From Spiroplasma culicicola AES-1 (lineage in GTDB: Bacteria; Bacillota_I; Bacilli_A; Mycoplasmatales; Mycoplasmataceae), in contig NZ_CP006681.1 of NCBI RefSeq assembly GCF_000565175.1, positions 62,001 to 126,000 on the forward strand: DNA of 64,000 nt. Reading direction: 5' to 3'. The notes beneath the pieces were generated by a model. That model saw nothing but the letters and a program-made list of their open reading frames with translations, searched no databases and was not told where the DNA came from. Positions 52,323 to 63,128 of this stretch are shown here, in pieces. Positions within the stretch are counted from its first letter, which is position 1, and the number at the start of each line of letters is the position of its first letter. The translations under genes were made by a program, and so were the position numbers.

Positions 52323-53399
52323 ATGAAAAAGAAAATTAAAAAACCAAAAGTAACATTGATTAATAACATTAAAAAAGGTTTTAGAAGAATTTATGGAAAT
52401 ATGGAAAGACCTTTTAAACCTTCAAAAAAAACAATTAAAAAAAGTACTTCTCCAACTGTTGATCTTTTAACTACAAATAATATTTGTAAGAAATTTTATA
52501 AACGTCCTCAATTAATGATTGAAGATTTTGAAAATGTTAAGTTAATTGATTTTCAATCAAGAGATGGTTTAAAACTTTCTGGACTTTTATATACTCCAAA
52601 TAAAGATAGTAATAAATGAGTGATTGCTTGTCATTGATTTGCAGGACACAAAAATTGAGGTTTACATCATGCAAAAGTATTTGCAAAACTTGGTTATAAC
52701 ATTATGGCTTTTGACTTTCGAGGACATGGTGGTTCACAAGAAGATTCAACAACAATGGGAGCTAAAGAACATTGAGATTTAATGGGAGCAGTTGATTGAT
52801 TAAAAGCAAATCAAAAAATTGATTTATTGGCATTTATGGGAACAAGTATGGGAGCTTTTACTGTTAACTATTGTTCTTTAAAATATGCAGATGAATTAAA
52901 AGAAGTTAACTTTAAATTTGTAGTTTCAGATTGTACTTATGGAAGTATTTTTAGATTATTAATTCATGTAAGAAACATTTATTTGTGAATTATTCCAAAA
53001 AGAAGAATCAAAAATATTGTTAAAAAAATTATTGAAAAGCATAATAAAAAAGAAATTGAAGTTGATTTTAATCAAGCAAGTATTTTTGAGTTATTAAGAA
53101 ATGGATACAAACCTCAATTTCCTACTTTATTTTTACATAGTAAAGATGATAAAGTCACTCCACCAACTGATACTTATGAGTTAATGTTGGAAAGAAGTAA
53201 ATATATTGAAGATGATCATTTGGTATATTCATTTTCAATGCACACACAAGGAATTAGATATCATTTTAAAACTTTTAATTATAAAATAGCTGAATTCATT
53301 AAAAAAAATGATGATGAAGTTAATTTTGATCAAATTGTTGATGAATGAGAATTATTAGAATTTAATAAATTAGATAGATTATCACTAAAACTAAAATAA
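52323..53399 (+). CDS. Alpha/beta hydrolase
   Basis: 358-residue serine hydrolase of unknown substrate. A basic N-terminal 80 residues (KKKIKKPKVTLINNIKKGFRR) precede the fold. ACHWFAGHKNWG forms the oxyanion region, FDFRGHGGS follows, the nucleophile elbow is GTSMGAF near residue 178, the acid is probably Asp in LHSKDDKVTPP and the His lies in SMHTQGIRYH. Eleven or so TGA are Trp. There is no signal peptide, but a hydrophobic NIYLWIIPKRR follows the elbow. Lysophospholipase-like activity is one possibility. Confidence 0.85.
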
Positions 53400-53442
53400 T
53401 TGTATAAAATATTTATGATATATAAAAAGGGGAAAAACAAAA

Positions 53443-54807
53443 ATGGAAATCAAACAATTAGTTGATACATATCAAGAATATGATCAAAAAGAGATTACTT
53501 TAATTGCAAGAACAAGAAACCATAGACAGGGAAAAGCGGTTAACTTTTTAATTGTAAATGATGGAACAACAATTAATGATGTTCAAGTTGTCTACAAAAG
53601 TGATGTAAAAGGATTTGATTCAATTAGTGAAGCAAGAATTTCAAGTATTGTTGAAATTACTGGAATTGTAAATTTGACTCCAGGAAAACAACAAGAATTT
53701 GAAATTCAAGCAACAAGTTTAGAATTATTAGACCAAGCTGTTGAAGATTATCCATTACAAAAAAAAGAACATTCACCAGAATTTTTAAGAGAAATTGCTC
53801 ATTTAAGAGCAAGAACAAAAACATTTCAATCAATTTTTAGAATCAGAAGTGTTGCTGCGTTTGCAATTCATGAATTTTTTAACAAAAATAACTTTGTTTA
53901 CGTAAATGCCCCAATCATTACAGAAAATGATGCAGAGGGTGCAGGAGAATCATTTATTGTTACAACAAGAACTGATGGAGATTATGAACAAGATTTCTTT
54001 GGTAAGAAAGCAGCTTTAACAGTTTCAGGACAATTAAATGCAGAGTCATATGCACAGGCGTTTAAAAAAGTTTATACATTTGGACCAACTTTTAGAGCAG
54101 AAAATTCACATACTTCAAAACATGCTGCTGAATTTTGAATGATTGAACCTGAGGTTGCTTTTAATGATTTAGCTCAAAATATCGAATTAATTGAAGCAAT
54201 GGTTAAATATACAATTAACTATTTATTTGAAAATGCAAAGGTTGAATTAGAATTTTGTGAAGCAAACTTAGAAGAAGGTTTAATTGCAAAATTAGATAAC
54301 GTTAGAAATTCTAAATTTGCAATTAATACTTATGCACAAGTAATTGAAATTTTACAAAAAGCAGTAGCTGATGGACATGTTTTTGAAGAATCAAATATTG
54401 AATTTGGACTTGATTTAGGAACAGAACATGAAAGATATATTTGTGAAGTTGTAAACAAATGTCCTACATTTGTTACAAATTATCCAAAAGATATTAAAGC
54501 ATTTTACATGAAACAAAATGATGATGGCAAAACAGTTGCTGCAGTTGACTTGTTAGTTCCTGGAATTGGAGAACTAGTAGGGGGTAGTCAAAGAGAAGAT
54601 GACTACGATAAACTAATTACTAGATGTAAAGAAATGAATATTGATCCAGAAGAATTGTGATGATATAACGATTTAAGAAAATATGGTTACTATAAATCTG
54701 CTGGATTTGGACTTGGCTTTGAAAGATTAATTATGTATGTAACAGGATCTGCAAATATTAGAGATGTTATCTCATTCCCAAGAACCCCAAAAAACTTATC
54801 TTTCTAA
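53443..54807 (+). CDS. asnS: Asparaginyl-tRNA synthetase
   Basis: 454-residue class II synthetase. N-terminal OB fold ([27 protein letters not shown]) binds the anticodon; motif 1 is around [18 protein letters not shown], motif 2 is [21 protein letters not shown] near 222 (with Trp as TGA at 54136) and motif 3 [12 protein letters not shown] near 422. [10 protein letters not shown] is typical for AsnRS, separating it from AspRS. AAAAGGGG precedes the ATG. Stands as its own transcript or leads the next gene. Confidence 0.95.
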
Positions 54808-54873
54808 TTTTTAATAAAAGATAATTGAAAAAAATGATAGAATAATAATGATGTGAAAATAGGAGGAATTAAT

Positions 54874-55839
54874 ATGTTAATTTCGTTTGTTGTAGTTTCA
54901 CAAGAGGTTGAAGAAAGCATTGAAAATACTATGAATAGTATTGCTTATCAAACAGATGACGATTATGAAATCATACTTGTTTCTGATAGATCAATTGTAG
55001 AAAATACAAAAGAAACATTTGGAAAAGATAAATTCTGAGCAAACAACAATTTTAAATTAGTTTTAAATAATTCAGTACAAGGAGTTTCAGTTTCATGAAA
55101 CTCAGCAATTGACTTAGCTGAAGGAAAATACATTAAGTTTGTAAATCAAGGAGATACATTGGATCAAAACTTTGTAGCTACAGTGAAAAAAGAACTTGCA
55201 AAACATGCAAAAGAAGAAATTGATGTTGTTGAATATAAAGGCAAAATGTTTGGTTTAAATGATTCAGAAACAGATATTTTCTTAGAACCAGATAAAATTT
55301 ATGATTTAAGTCAAGAATTTTGTCCGTATGCATTTACAAATGTAACTTTATTTAATAAATTGTTTAGAACTAAATTGTTACAAGAATTTGGCTTTAAATT
55401 TAGAAGATTTGTTAGATTTGACTTATTATTTGTATACAAAGTATTGGGACAAACAGAAAAATACCTATACTTAGATTCACCAGCAATTGAAAACTATTTA
55501 ATTGAACCAGTTGCCTACTCAGCATTTGATTTAGTAAATCAATGAACACATATTTTAAACTACTACAGAAGAATTGCAAAATTTAAAGAATTAAAAGATC
55601 AATTAAATTATGCATATTATAAAACTATGGTTCACATTTGATTATGATTGATTAAACAATATAATAATAAATTATTGATGAAAAAAGCAACTAATTTTGC
55701 AAGTAGAAAATTTGAAGATAAAAAAGCTGATTTTATCAAAAACAATTCTGTTTTTGTAAACACACCAGATGAAAAATTTAAAACAATTTGTCTTTCATTT
55801 GAAAAATACATCAAAGAAATTCTTAAATTAGCTAAATAG
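54874..55839 (+). CDS. Glycosyltransferase family 2-like protein with altered DxD motif
   Basis: 321 residues. Starts MLISFVVVSQEVEESIENTMNSIAYQTDDDYEIILVSD, a clear GT-A/GT2 nucleotide-binding pattern. The usual GxYIxFLDSDD metal-binding block reads GKYIKFVNQGDTLD, so the first two Asp of the motif are lost. The middle (EFCPYAFTNVTLFNKLFRTKLLQEFGFKF) keeps the GT2 acceptor-domain look. No membrane span is obvious. It may be an inactive or altered sugar transferase for glycolipid or capsule synthesis. AGGAGGAAT precedes the ATG. Confidence 0.75.
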
Positions 55840-55851
55840 GGAGTCTTGAAA

Positions 55852-56568
55852 ATGTCATTAGACAATAACTTAGGCATTTATAATACTAAAACCTCTTCTT
55901 GAATGTGTGAAAAACCGCATTTAGGAAGAGTTTTTTTTGCTAGATTAATTGATGTAATTATTGTTTCAATTCCTTTGGTTTTGGTTTTGGTGTTTTATAG
56001 AGCAAGTAACTTAACAAGCGCAATTATTGTTTCGTCAACTAACTTTGTCACTTTATTTTTGTATTTTGTAGTACTTGCAAATTTCTTTAATGGCAATAGT
56101 CTTGGAAAACTAATTATGAATTTAAGATTAGTCAAAGAAGAAAAACAAAAAATTAAGTTTAGCGAAATATTGCGCAGAGAAATATATTATGTTTTTATTC
56201 CTTTTTTTATTCAAATTATTTTTCAATCATTAATTGTTATTGTCTTTTATACTTTAAATAAGGATAATGATGGTGAAGAAACTATTGGAAAATCAACAAT
56301 TATACTTTTACAAAATTTAAGTTATCTATTATATACATGTTGATTTATGTATATATGTATAACAATTTGATTACAAAAAAATTATCAATCAGCAATTGAT
56401 CATAAACTTAAAATATTTGCAGTTAAAATTAATTGAAATTCAAAAACTCAAACTGAGATTAAAGTTGTTGATCAACAAAAAAATAACCATGTACATTTAA
56501 AAGATAACAAACCAGGATTAGTTAATCTTGATTTACTAGAATTGGAAGATGAAAATGATGAAGAATAG
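55852..56568 (+). CDS. RDD-family membrane protein
   Basis: 238-residue membrane protein. The RDD signature appears as RVFFARLIDVIIVSIPLVLVLVFY near residue 26 (Arg and Asp kept), followed by NGNSLGKLIMNLRLV, the second family landmark, then two further spans (YVFIPFFIQIIFQSLIVIVFY, LLYTCWFMYICITIWL). The C-terminal 60 residues are polar. Family function is unclear; small-molecule or ion transport has been proposed. It follows the glycosyltransferase by 12 bases and overlaps the next gene. Confidence 0.82.
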
Positions 56569-57721
56569 TATAAAAAAAATTAATGAATTTATTGAGAATA
56601 AATATTTTACTGGTGCAAGTCTTATTGTTTCAAAAAATAAACAAATTATTTTTAAACAACATTTTGGTTTGAATGATGTAAATTTAAAAACTCAATTTAA
56701 TGACAAAACTTTATTTAGAGCATATTCAATGACAAAGCCTTTAACTGTAATTGCATTTTTGATACTTGTTCAACAAAACAAACTTAATTTTGATACTTTA
56801 TTAGAAGATATTTTTCCATGTTTTAAAAATCAAACTCAATTAGTAAACCAAAATAGTAAAGAAACTCAAATTGTAAACCAAAAAATTACAATGCATCATT
56901 TATTAACAATGACAGCTGGAATGACTTATCATGGAAACAAAAATCAAACTCAAATTGAAACTGCTAAATTTATTAAAGACTTTTCTTCTAAAAAGGACTT
57001 TTGAGATTATGAAACATTTTGTAATAATTTATCACAAATTCCATTATTATTTGAGCCAGGTAGTTCATGACATTACGGTTTATGTTTGGATGTAATTAGT
57101 GCTGTTGTTGAAAAAGTAAGTCAACAAAAATTTAGTCAATTTATTGAAGAACAAATTTTTAATAAATTAAATATGTTAGATAGTGGATTTTATGTTAAAG
57201 ATAAAACTAATGAAGCTAAAATTTATAACTGATCATTTGATGGAGAAAATAATAAATTAGATATGATAAATGATTTTAATTTTTTATTTCAAGATATTTA
57301 TCAAGATACACCAATTTCTTTGGGAGGAGCTGGATTAATAACTACTGCTTTGGACTATAATAAATTTTTAAACTTTTTACTTGATGGCAAAGATGAAAAT
57401 CAAAAACAGATTCTAGATTTTAAATTCATTAAAAAAATGTCTCAAGATCAACTTAAAGATTTAAGACAATATTTTAAATGAACTTTAAATGAAGATTATA
57501 GTTATGGATATGGAGTAAGAGTTAGAATTGAAAATGAAAGTTATCCTAAAACTCAAATTGGAGAATTTGGTTGGGATGGTTTACTTGGCTCAACTGGATT
57601 GGTTGATCCAAAAAATAAAATTACAATGAATCTAATGTTAAGTTCTAAACCAGGACATAATAAAATGATTGAATCTGAATTTTTTGATTCATTTTATAAA
57701 GATGTCTTAGAAATAAAATAA
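56555..57721 (+). CDS. Beta-lactamase/transpeptidase-like serine hydrolase
   Basis: 388 residues of the class C beta-lactamase/esterase family. The catalytic Ser-Lys pair is in FRAYSMTKPLTV (SMTK) near residue 56; the Tyr motif is probably WHYGLCLDV near 172, and FGWDGLLGST near 335 replaces the third motif. In an organism without peptidoglycan this is better read as an esterase or peptidase. No signal peptide. Start 56555 has GGAAG six bases upstream; an in-frame ATG at 56549 is too close to it. Overlaps the RDD gene by 14 bases. Confidence 0.83.
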
Positions 57722-57752
57722 AAAGTTGAATGTAATCATTCAACTTTTTAAT
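57720..57752. terminator. Rho-independent terminator, between convergent genes
   Basis: AAAAAGTTGAATG pairs perfectly with CATTCAACTTTTT around a 4-base loop; A and T runs on each side allow use from both strands. Confidence 0.82.
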
Positions 57753-57759
57753 TAGAAAT

Positions 57760-58530
57760 TTAATTTACTAGTAATTCAATTTCTAAAGGTTCATAATTTT
57801 TTTCAATAAAAATTATTTTAGCTGCACCAATTTTTAATGCATGAATATTAAATTCTAATAAATTTGTATCTTGATCTGATTTTAACTTTGTAACTTTAAT
57901 AATATTTTCATTACTTGAAATAAATTTAATTTCACTATTTGTTTCTAATTTTAAAATTTTCATTTCTCCTGGAGAAAATATATTTGATTCTAAAATATAA
58001 TTTAAAGTTCGCGTTTTATTTTTATTTAAGCCATTGGCTTCTAAAATTAATTTTAATTTATTAAGTTCTCAATTAGTGTTATTGAGTTCAATTTGTTGAT
58101 TATCAATCTTGTCGTCTTTCATTTTTAAATCTAGTTCTATTTTTTTCATATCATTTTTCTGTTCGATATAAAGTTTTCGACACTCAAGTGTAAAACGAGG
58201 CATAAGTTCACCTTTATCTATGGAAACATAATCATTATAAGATTTAATGTATTGGCCAAGCAATTTATCTTTTTGTGTTTCCATAAGCATTATATCATTT
58301 TCACGAGTACTCACTCATTTTCCTTTACTGATACTTTTTGGATTTGTAAACTCAAAATCAACATTAAAATTAATTTTGACAAATTTCAAAAATATTTGAT
58401 AATCACAATTGAGATTAAATTTATTTTCTTTTTGCCAATTAAGTACAAATTGATCAGGAATACTTTGATGATAAATAATATGTATTAAAGTTTCTTTTTG
58501 ATTAAGGATAATATTTTTATTGTCATTCAT
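57760..58530 (-). CDS. Orphan protein with coiled coil and C-terminal beta domain; paralogue of the 4815-5276 gene
   Basis: 256-residue soluble protein, not recognised. The first ~165 residues parallel the protein encoded at 4815-5276, sharing the block NDIMLMETQKDKLLGQYIKSYNDYVS and a following coiled coil (KKIELDLKMKDDKIDNQQIELNN). The last ~85 residues (LETNSEIKFISSNENIIKVTKLKSD ... AAKIIFIEKNYEPLEIEL) look like a small beta-rich Ig/BIg2-type domain absent from the paralogue. Two TGA are Trp (KGKW; NTNWEL). AGGAGAAAATAAAA precedes the ATG. Role unknown. Confidence 0.75.
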
Positions 58531-58580
58531 TTTTATTTTCTCCTATTCTTATGACATATGAAGAGTTTTTTTCTCTCAAT

Positions 58581-58614
58581 ATAGTTATCGTCATAAAAAA
58601 CATGAATTGTACAA
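58581..58614 (-). promoter_or_regulatory. Conserved upstream element of the orphan gene (copy B)
   Basis: On the minus strand: TTGTACAATT, T-rich spacer, then GACGATAACTAT, the same arrangement as at 5294-5329. The distance to the start is about 50 bases here and about 18 in copy A, so it is more likely a transcription signal than part of a translation leader. Confidence 0.5.
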
Positions 58615-58697
58615 AAATATTAATTTGAAAAAAATTATTGAACTCATTTTTCTTTTTTAAAAGTGATATTATAAATAAGTTATAAGGAGTATTTAAC

Positions 58698-60869
58698 ATG
58701 AATGAATTATTAAAGAGTTTGAATGATCCTCAATTAGACAGTGTAATTACAACTGATGTTCCTTTAAGAATAATTGCTGGAGCTGGTAGTGGTAAAACAA
58801 GAGTTATTACTACTAAAATTGCATATTTAATTGAAAAAGAAAATTTAAATCCATATAAAATATTGGCAGTTACATTTACAAATAAAGCTGCCAATGAAAT
58901 GAAAGAACGAGTAAGAAAAATTACTCAAGATAATTTTAGAACACCTTATATCATGACCTTCCACTCATTTTGTGTAAGAGTATTAAGAGAAGATTTTGAA
59001 TATGTGGGACTTCCAAAAGAATTTACAATTATTGATACAAGTGATCAAACAAAAATTGTGAGAAAAATATTAAAAGATTTAGACATGAATGATTCTAAAT
59101 CAAAACCAGAAAAAAAGATTTTAGCAAAAATTAGTAATTGAAAATCAAGTTTTACAACTTGACAAGAAGCATATGATGAAAGTTTAAATCATTTGTATAA
59201 AAGTTATGCAAAGGTTTATCGCAAGTATAACGAGTTTTTAGAAGAAAAAGGTTATGTTGATTTTGATGATTTAATTTTAAAAGTGCATACTTTATTTAAA
59301 ACAAATATTGAAATTAGAAGTAAATGAGCAAATCGCTTTGATTATATTTTAGTGGATGAGTTTCAAGATACAAACTATACTCAATTTGATTTAATTAAGT
59401 GATTAACATCTGGAAGAAATTGTTTAACAGTGGTAGGAGATCCTGACCAAACAATTTATTCTTGAAGAGGTGCTAAAGTTAATATTATTTTAAACTTTGA
59501 AAAAGAATTTAAAAATGCAAGAACTGTCATGTTAAAACAAAATTATCGTTCAACAAAACCAATCTTAGATTTAGCAAATGATTTAATTGATAATAATAAG
59601 AATCGAGAAAAAAAAGATATTTTCACAGAAAAACATGAAGGTGAAAAAGTATCAATTAAAGAAGCAAATTCAAAAAACTTTGAAGCAAAATATGTTTCAA
59701 AAAAAATTAAAGAACTTGTTGAGTCAAAACAATATAACTATTCAGATATATTTGTTTTATACAGAACAAATGCTTGATCATTTGAATTTGAAAAGGAATT
59801 TGCAAATAATAAAGTTCCGTTTCAAATGGTTGGGGGATTTCAATTTAGAGATAGAAAAGTAATTAAAGATACAACAGCGTTATTAAGAGCAATTGTTGTT
59901 AAAGATGATTTATCATTTGATCGTATATTTGGCTTTATTCCTAAAGTTGGAGCTGTTACTAGTGAAAAATTATTTAATTTAGCACATGAAAATAATTTAA
60001 ATATGTTTGATTTGTTAGTAAATCATTTAGATTTAGTAAAAACAATTACTAAAAACTTAAATGACTTAAGTTATGCTTTAAGTTATGCTGCAAAAATGTT
60101 TGAAGAAAATAAAAACCTAATTGATATTTGTCAAACTTTAATCAAGACAACAGGTTATCAAGATCGATTAGATTTAAAAGATAAAGAAGATGTTGAATCT
60201 TTGCAAAACTTAGAAGCATATTATGATCAAATGAAACAATTTGATTTGGATTATGATAGTGAACCTCAAACTTTAAAACGTTTAGTAAAATTTTTACAAG
60301 AAGAATCACTTGGTGATGCAGAACAAGAAATTCAAGTTCCAAACAAAGTAACATTATTAACAATTCATGCTGCTAAAGGACTTGAAAATAAAATAGTTTT
60401 TATTACAGGTGTAAATAAAGATGTCTTTCCTTCAAGGATGAGTTTTAGTTCAATTGAATCATTAGAAGAAGAAAGACGTGCTTTTTATGTTGCAATTACA
60501 AGAGCACAAGAATTGCTATATATTTCGTATGTTTCAGGAGAATATTCATATATATCTGGGGGAAGTTTAAGTCCTTCTAAATTTATTGGAGAGCTTGATC
60601 CAAATTTATATGAAATTGAAAAAAATATCTTTTTCCATTCTCCAACAGAAATGTCAAGTCAAAAATATGATTCAGGAGTCATTCATACTAAACCAGAAAA
60701 ATTAGATGCTGGAGTTAAAGTTGGTGACGCTATTGAACATATGATGTTTGGAGAGGGAATTGTTACCAAAGTATTAGATAAATTTATTTCAGTAAGTTTT
60801 AAAAAAGCTGCATATGGTACAAAAACTTTACCTATTAATACAACAGCTTGAACCAAAAAAGATTATTAA
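58698..60869 (+). CDS. pcrA: ATP-dependent DNA helicase, UvrD/PcrA family
   Basis: 723-residue 3'-5' SF1 helicase for repair and for clearing conflicts on DNA. Walker A GAGSGKT at 28-34, TFTNKAANEMKER motif Ia, ILVDEFQDTN motif II near 218, GDPDQTIYSWRGA motif III, LKQNYRS motif IV, LTIHAAKGLE motif V and EEERRAFYVAITRA motif VI are all present. The C-terminus has the short tudor-like KVGDAIEHMMFGEGIVTKV. TAAGGAG precedes the ATG. Standard length, no oddities. Confidence 0.96.
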
Positions 60870-61337
60870 ACGAATCTTTTTAAACTGTAAAAAATTAATT
60901 ATTTGCATCTCTCAATAATAGTTTTGATGCTTTATTAAAGAAAAATAGAGAATAAATAATTCTCTATTTTTATGTTATAGACATTTGTATTTTGTATTTT
61001 TATACTCAACTATATTTTCAATTTGTCAATACTAGTTTCTTTGCTTGTGCCAATTTTTTAATTAAATCTCTAAATAAGATATTATATAAAATTATTCATT
61101 TTTTGTTTTTAATTCCTTGTTTAAAGAGAACACATCCCCTATAAATTTCTAAAGTATCCCAATTAAATGCATACTAATTTTAGCACATGCTATTGAATTA
61201 TTATGATTTTCAAAGTTACCTGAATATAAATATTTATAAAAATAGAAAAAATTATTATATAATCCTAAGGTGAAATAGAATAAAGAGTGGACACCTAAAA
61301 ATATATTTGATTCTAAATATTGAAAGAGAGTGAAAAA
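60870..61337. other. Intergenic region of 468 bases
   Basis: A terminator for pcrA lies at 60941-60975. The rest is AT-rich with no open frame, tRNA or recognised RNA. GAGTGGACACCT at 61286-61297 resembles the ends of some IS3-type elements, but no transposase frame is near, so I give it no weight. Confidence 0.5.
60941..60975 (+). terminator. Rho-independent terminator downstream of pcrA
   Basis: AAAAATAGAGAAT pairs perfectly with ATTCTCTATTTTT around a 5-base loop, about 70 bases after the pcrA stop. Confidence 0.75.
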
Positions 61338-61442
61338 ATGAAAAATTTATTAGCAATTTTAGACTCTGTTACAATTATAAGCAGTGTCGTTGTAGCAAAT
61401 GTTGCAGTGACATTTAAATTTAAAGGATTAGCAGAAAAATAA
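61338..61442 (+). pseudogene. Short frame resembling a decayed lipoprotein signal peptide
   Basis: 34-codon frame MKNLLAILDSVTIISSVVVA followed by NVAVTFKFKGLAEK and a stop. The start is in the style of Mollicutes lipoprotein signals (compare MKKLLSSLMAAVVVASSAST at 39038), but no lipobox Cys follows. GAAAGAGAGTG precedes the ATG. It may be the remnant of a lost lipoprotein gene or a genuine small membrane peptide. Confidence 0.4.
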
Positions 61443-61454
61443 ATATATATTTGT

Positions 61455-61784
61455 ATGAGCAAAATTGATTGAATTATATTTGGTTCATCTTTAGGAATAA
61501 TTCTATTTTTTATATTATATGTACAAAGTATAAAATTATGAAGAAAAATGAAATTAGGAAAAGCTAAAAGAGTAATCCAAATTTTATTGTGACCATTTGC
61601 ATTGATTGCATTAATATTTTTCCCAATATTTATTTTAATAAGCATATTTCATTTAGGAAAAGGTCCAGGACCACCAAGGGATCCTGGTTTTGCAATTGGG
61701 GGTTTACTTTGAAAGTATCTTCCAACAATGAAGAACGCCAATAATGCAAAACAAAAAGAGATGGAAGATGTTTTTCAAAAGTAG
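61455..61784 (+). CDS. Small two-span membrane protein, unknown
   Basis: 109-residue protein seen only with TGA as Trp (four). IDWIIFGSSLGIILFFILYVQ forms span 1, a basic loop (KLWRKMKLGKAKR) follows, and VIQILLWPFALIALIFFPIFILISIF forms span 2. The tail is GPGPPRDPGFAIGGLLWKYLP then KNANNAKQKEMEDVFQK. No strong ribosome site precedes the ATG. It lies 12 bases after the short lipoprotein-like frame and 213 bases before ptsH. Family not recognised; the region looks less conserved than its neighbours. Confidence 0.6.
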
Positions 61785-61997
61785 AACCGGAATGATAAAT
61801 TTTAAATAATAGCAAATTAAACAAATAAATAAGAGTACTACTAGGTAAATAATATAGACGATTTTGTTCTTTTTATTTTCATATTTGAATAGTAATTCTA
61901 AACCTAAATTATTAAAGTAGATTTTTTACAAAAGAATTAATTATTTATTTAAAATATACATTTATATATATAATATATATGTTAGGAGGAATTGAAA

Positions 61998-62261
61998 ATG
62001 ACTTCATTTACAGCAAAAGTTATTGATCCAGTTGGGTTACATGCAAGACCTGCATCAGTTTTAACAAAGGAAGCTTCAAAATTTGCTTCAGAAATTAAAA
62101 TAATCTGTGGGGAAAAAGAAGGTAATCTAAAATCAATTATGAACGTAATGGCTTTAGCAGTTAAATCAGGGGCAGAAATTACTATTGAAGCAACTGGTGA
62201 TGACGAAAAAGAAGCTATTGCAGCTATTGAGCAAGCAATGAAAGATAATTCAATTATCTAA
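61998..62261 (+). CDS. ptsH: Phosphocarrier protein HPr
   Basis: 87-residue phosphocarrier that passes phosphate from enzyme I to PTS permeases. His15 in DPVGLHARPAS is the catalytic site, and Ser46 in NLKSIMNVM is the regulatory site for HPr kinase (20134-21063). ATG at 61998 follows AGGAGGA with 7-base spacing; an in-frame TTG at 61992 is too near the ribosome site. It is single, with its own terminator, and not linked to ptsI here. Confidence 0.97.
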   Translation: MTSFTAKVIDPVGLHARPASVLTKEASKFASEIKIICGEKEGNLKSIMNVMALAVKSGAEITIEATGDDEKEAIAAIEQAMKDNSII

Positions 62262-62286
62262 TTTAAAATTTTATTTAAAAGTATTG

Positions 62287-62316
62287 AAAAACACCATTTT
62301 AATGGTGTTTTTTTAT
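62287..62316 (+). terminator. Rho-independent terminator after ptsH
   Basis: AAAAACACCATT pairs with AATGGTGTTTTT around two T, T tail. Confidence 0.85.
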
Positions 62317-62386
62317 TTTTTAAACTTATAGTGTTTATATAAAGTTATCTTGAAACATAGTATAATAATTATTAAGGAGGAATAAA

Positions 62387-63127
62387 ATGATAGAGATAAA
62401 AAATGTCTCAAGGAAACTGGGTAACTTTGGTTTACAAAATGTTAGTTTTAAAATCAAAAAGGGTTCAGTTGTTGCCTTTGTTGGTGACAATGGAGCTGGA
62501 AAAACTACAACAATCAAAGCATTATTTGGTGAATTGAAGATTGATAGCGGTCAGATTTTAATTGATGGTAAAAATATCTTTGAAAATAACAACTTAAAAA
62601 AAGTTGCTTTTTTTCCAGATTCAAATAACGTACCAATGAATATTAAAGTCCATGACTATATGCATTACATTTGTGCTGCCAATGGTATTACAAGTGATAT
62701 TGCAAACAAAAAAATTGATAGTGTTTATAAATTATTAGAATTAAGACCTTACAAAAACAAAAAAATCAAAGAACTTTCATCGGGTTGAAAGAAAAAGGCT
62801 ATTATGGCAAGTGTTCTTATTAGAACACCAGAATATATTGTATTTGACGAACCAACAGCAAATGTGGACGTTGAATCTAAATTATATTTTATGAATATTT
62901 TAAAATTATTAGTAAGACAGGGAATTACTGTTTTAATTACAAGTCATATTATTGAAGAACTTCAAGAAGTGGCAAACTATTTAGTATTAATTAAAAAGGG
63001 TGAAATTGTTTATGAAAATGATTTTGACAACCAAAAAGAGCAAATAATGGATGTATACAAACAGCATATGAAAAGTCCAATTAAGGATTTAAGAATTTTG
63101 CAAGAATTGTATCGTGGAGAAATTTAA
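62387..63127 (+). CDS. ABC transporter ATP-binding protein
   Basis: 246-residue ABC ATPase. Walker A GDNGAGKTT at residues 33-41, signature LSSGWKKKAIMASVL near 133 (an LSSGW variant of LSGGQ; the Trp is TGA), Walker B YIVFDEPTANVD, and switch His in TSHIIEEL near 186. The YydI/BcrA-like size and the downstream membrane gene suggest an exporter of the ABC-2 type. TAAGGAGGAAT precedes the ATG. Substrate unknown. Confidence 0.9.
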
Positions 63128-63128
63128 G

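Noticed and set aside
61286-61297. GAGTGGACACCT resembling an IS3-type element end
   Set aside because: No transposase frame, second terminal repeat or target duplication is visible nearby; a 12-base match is too weak.
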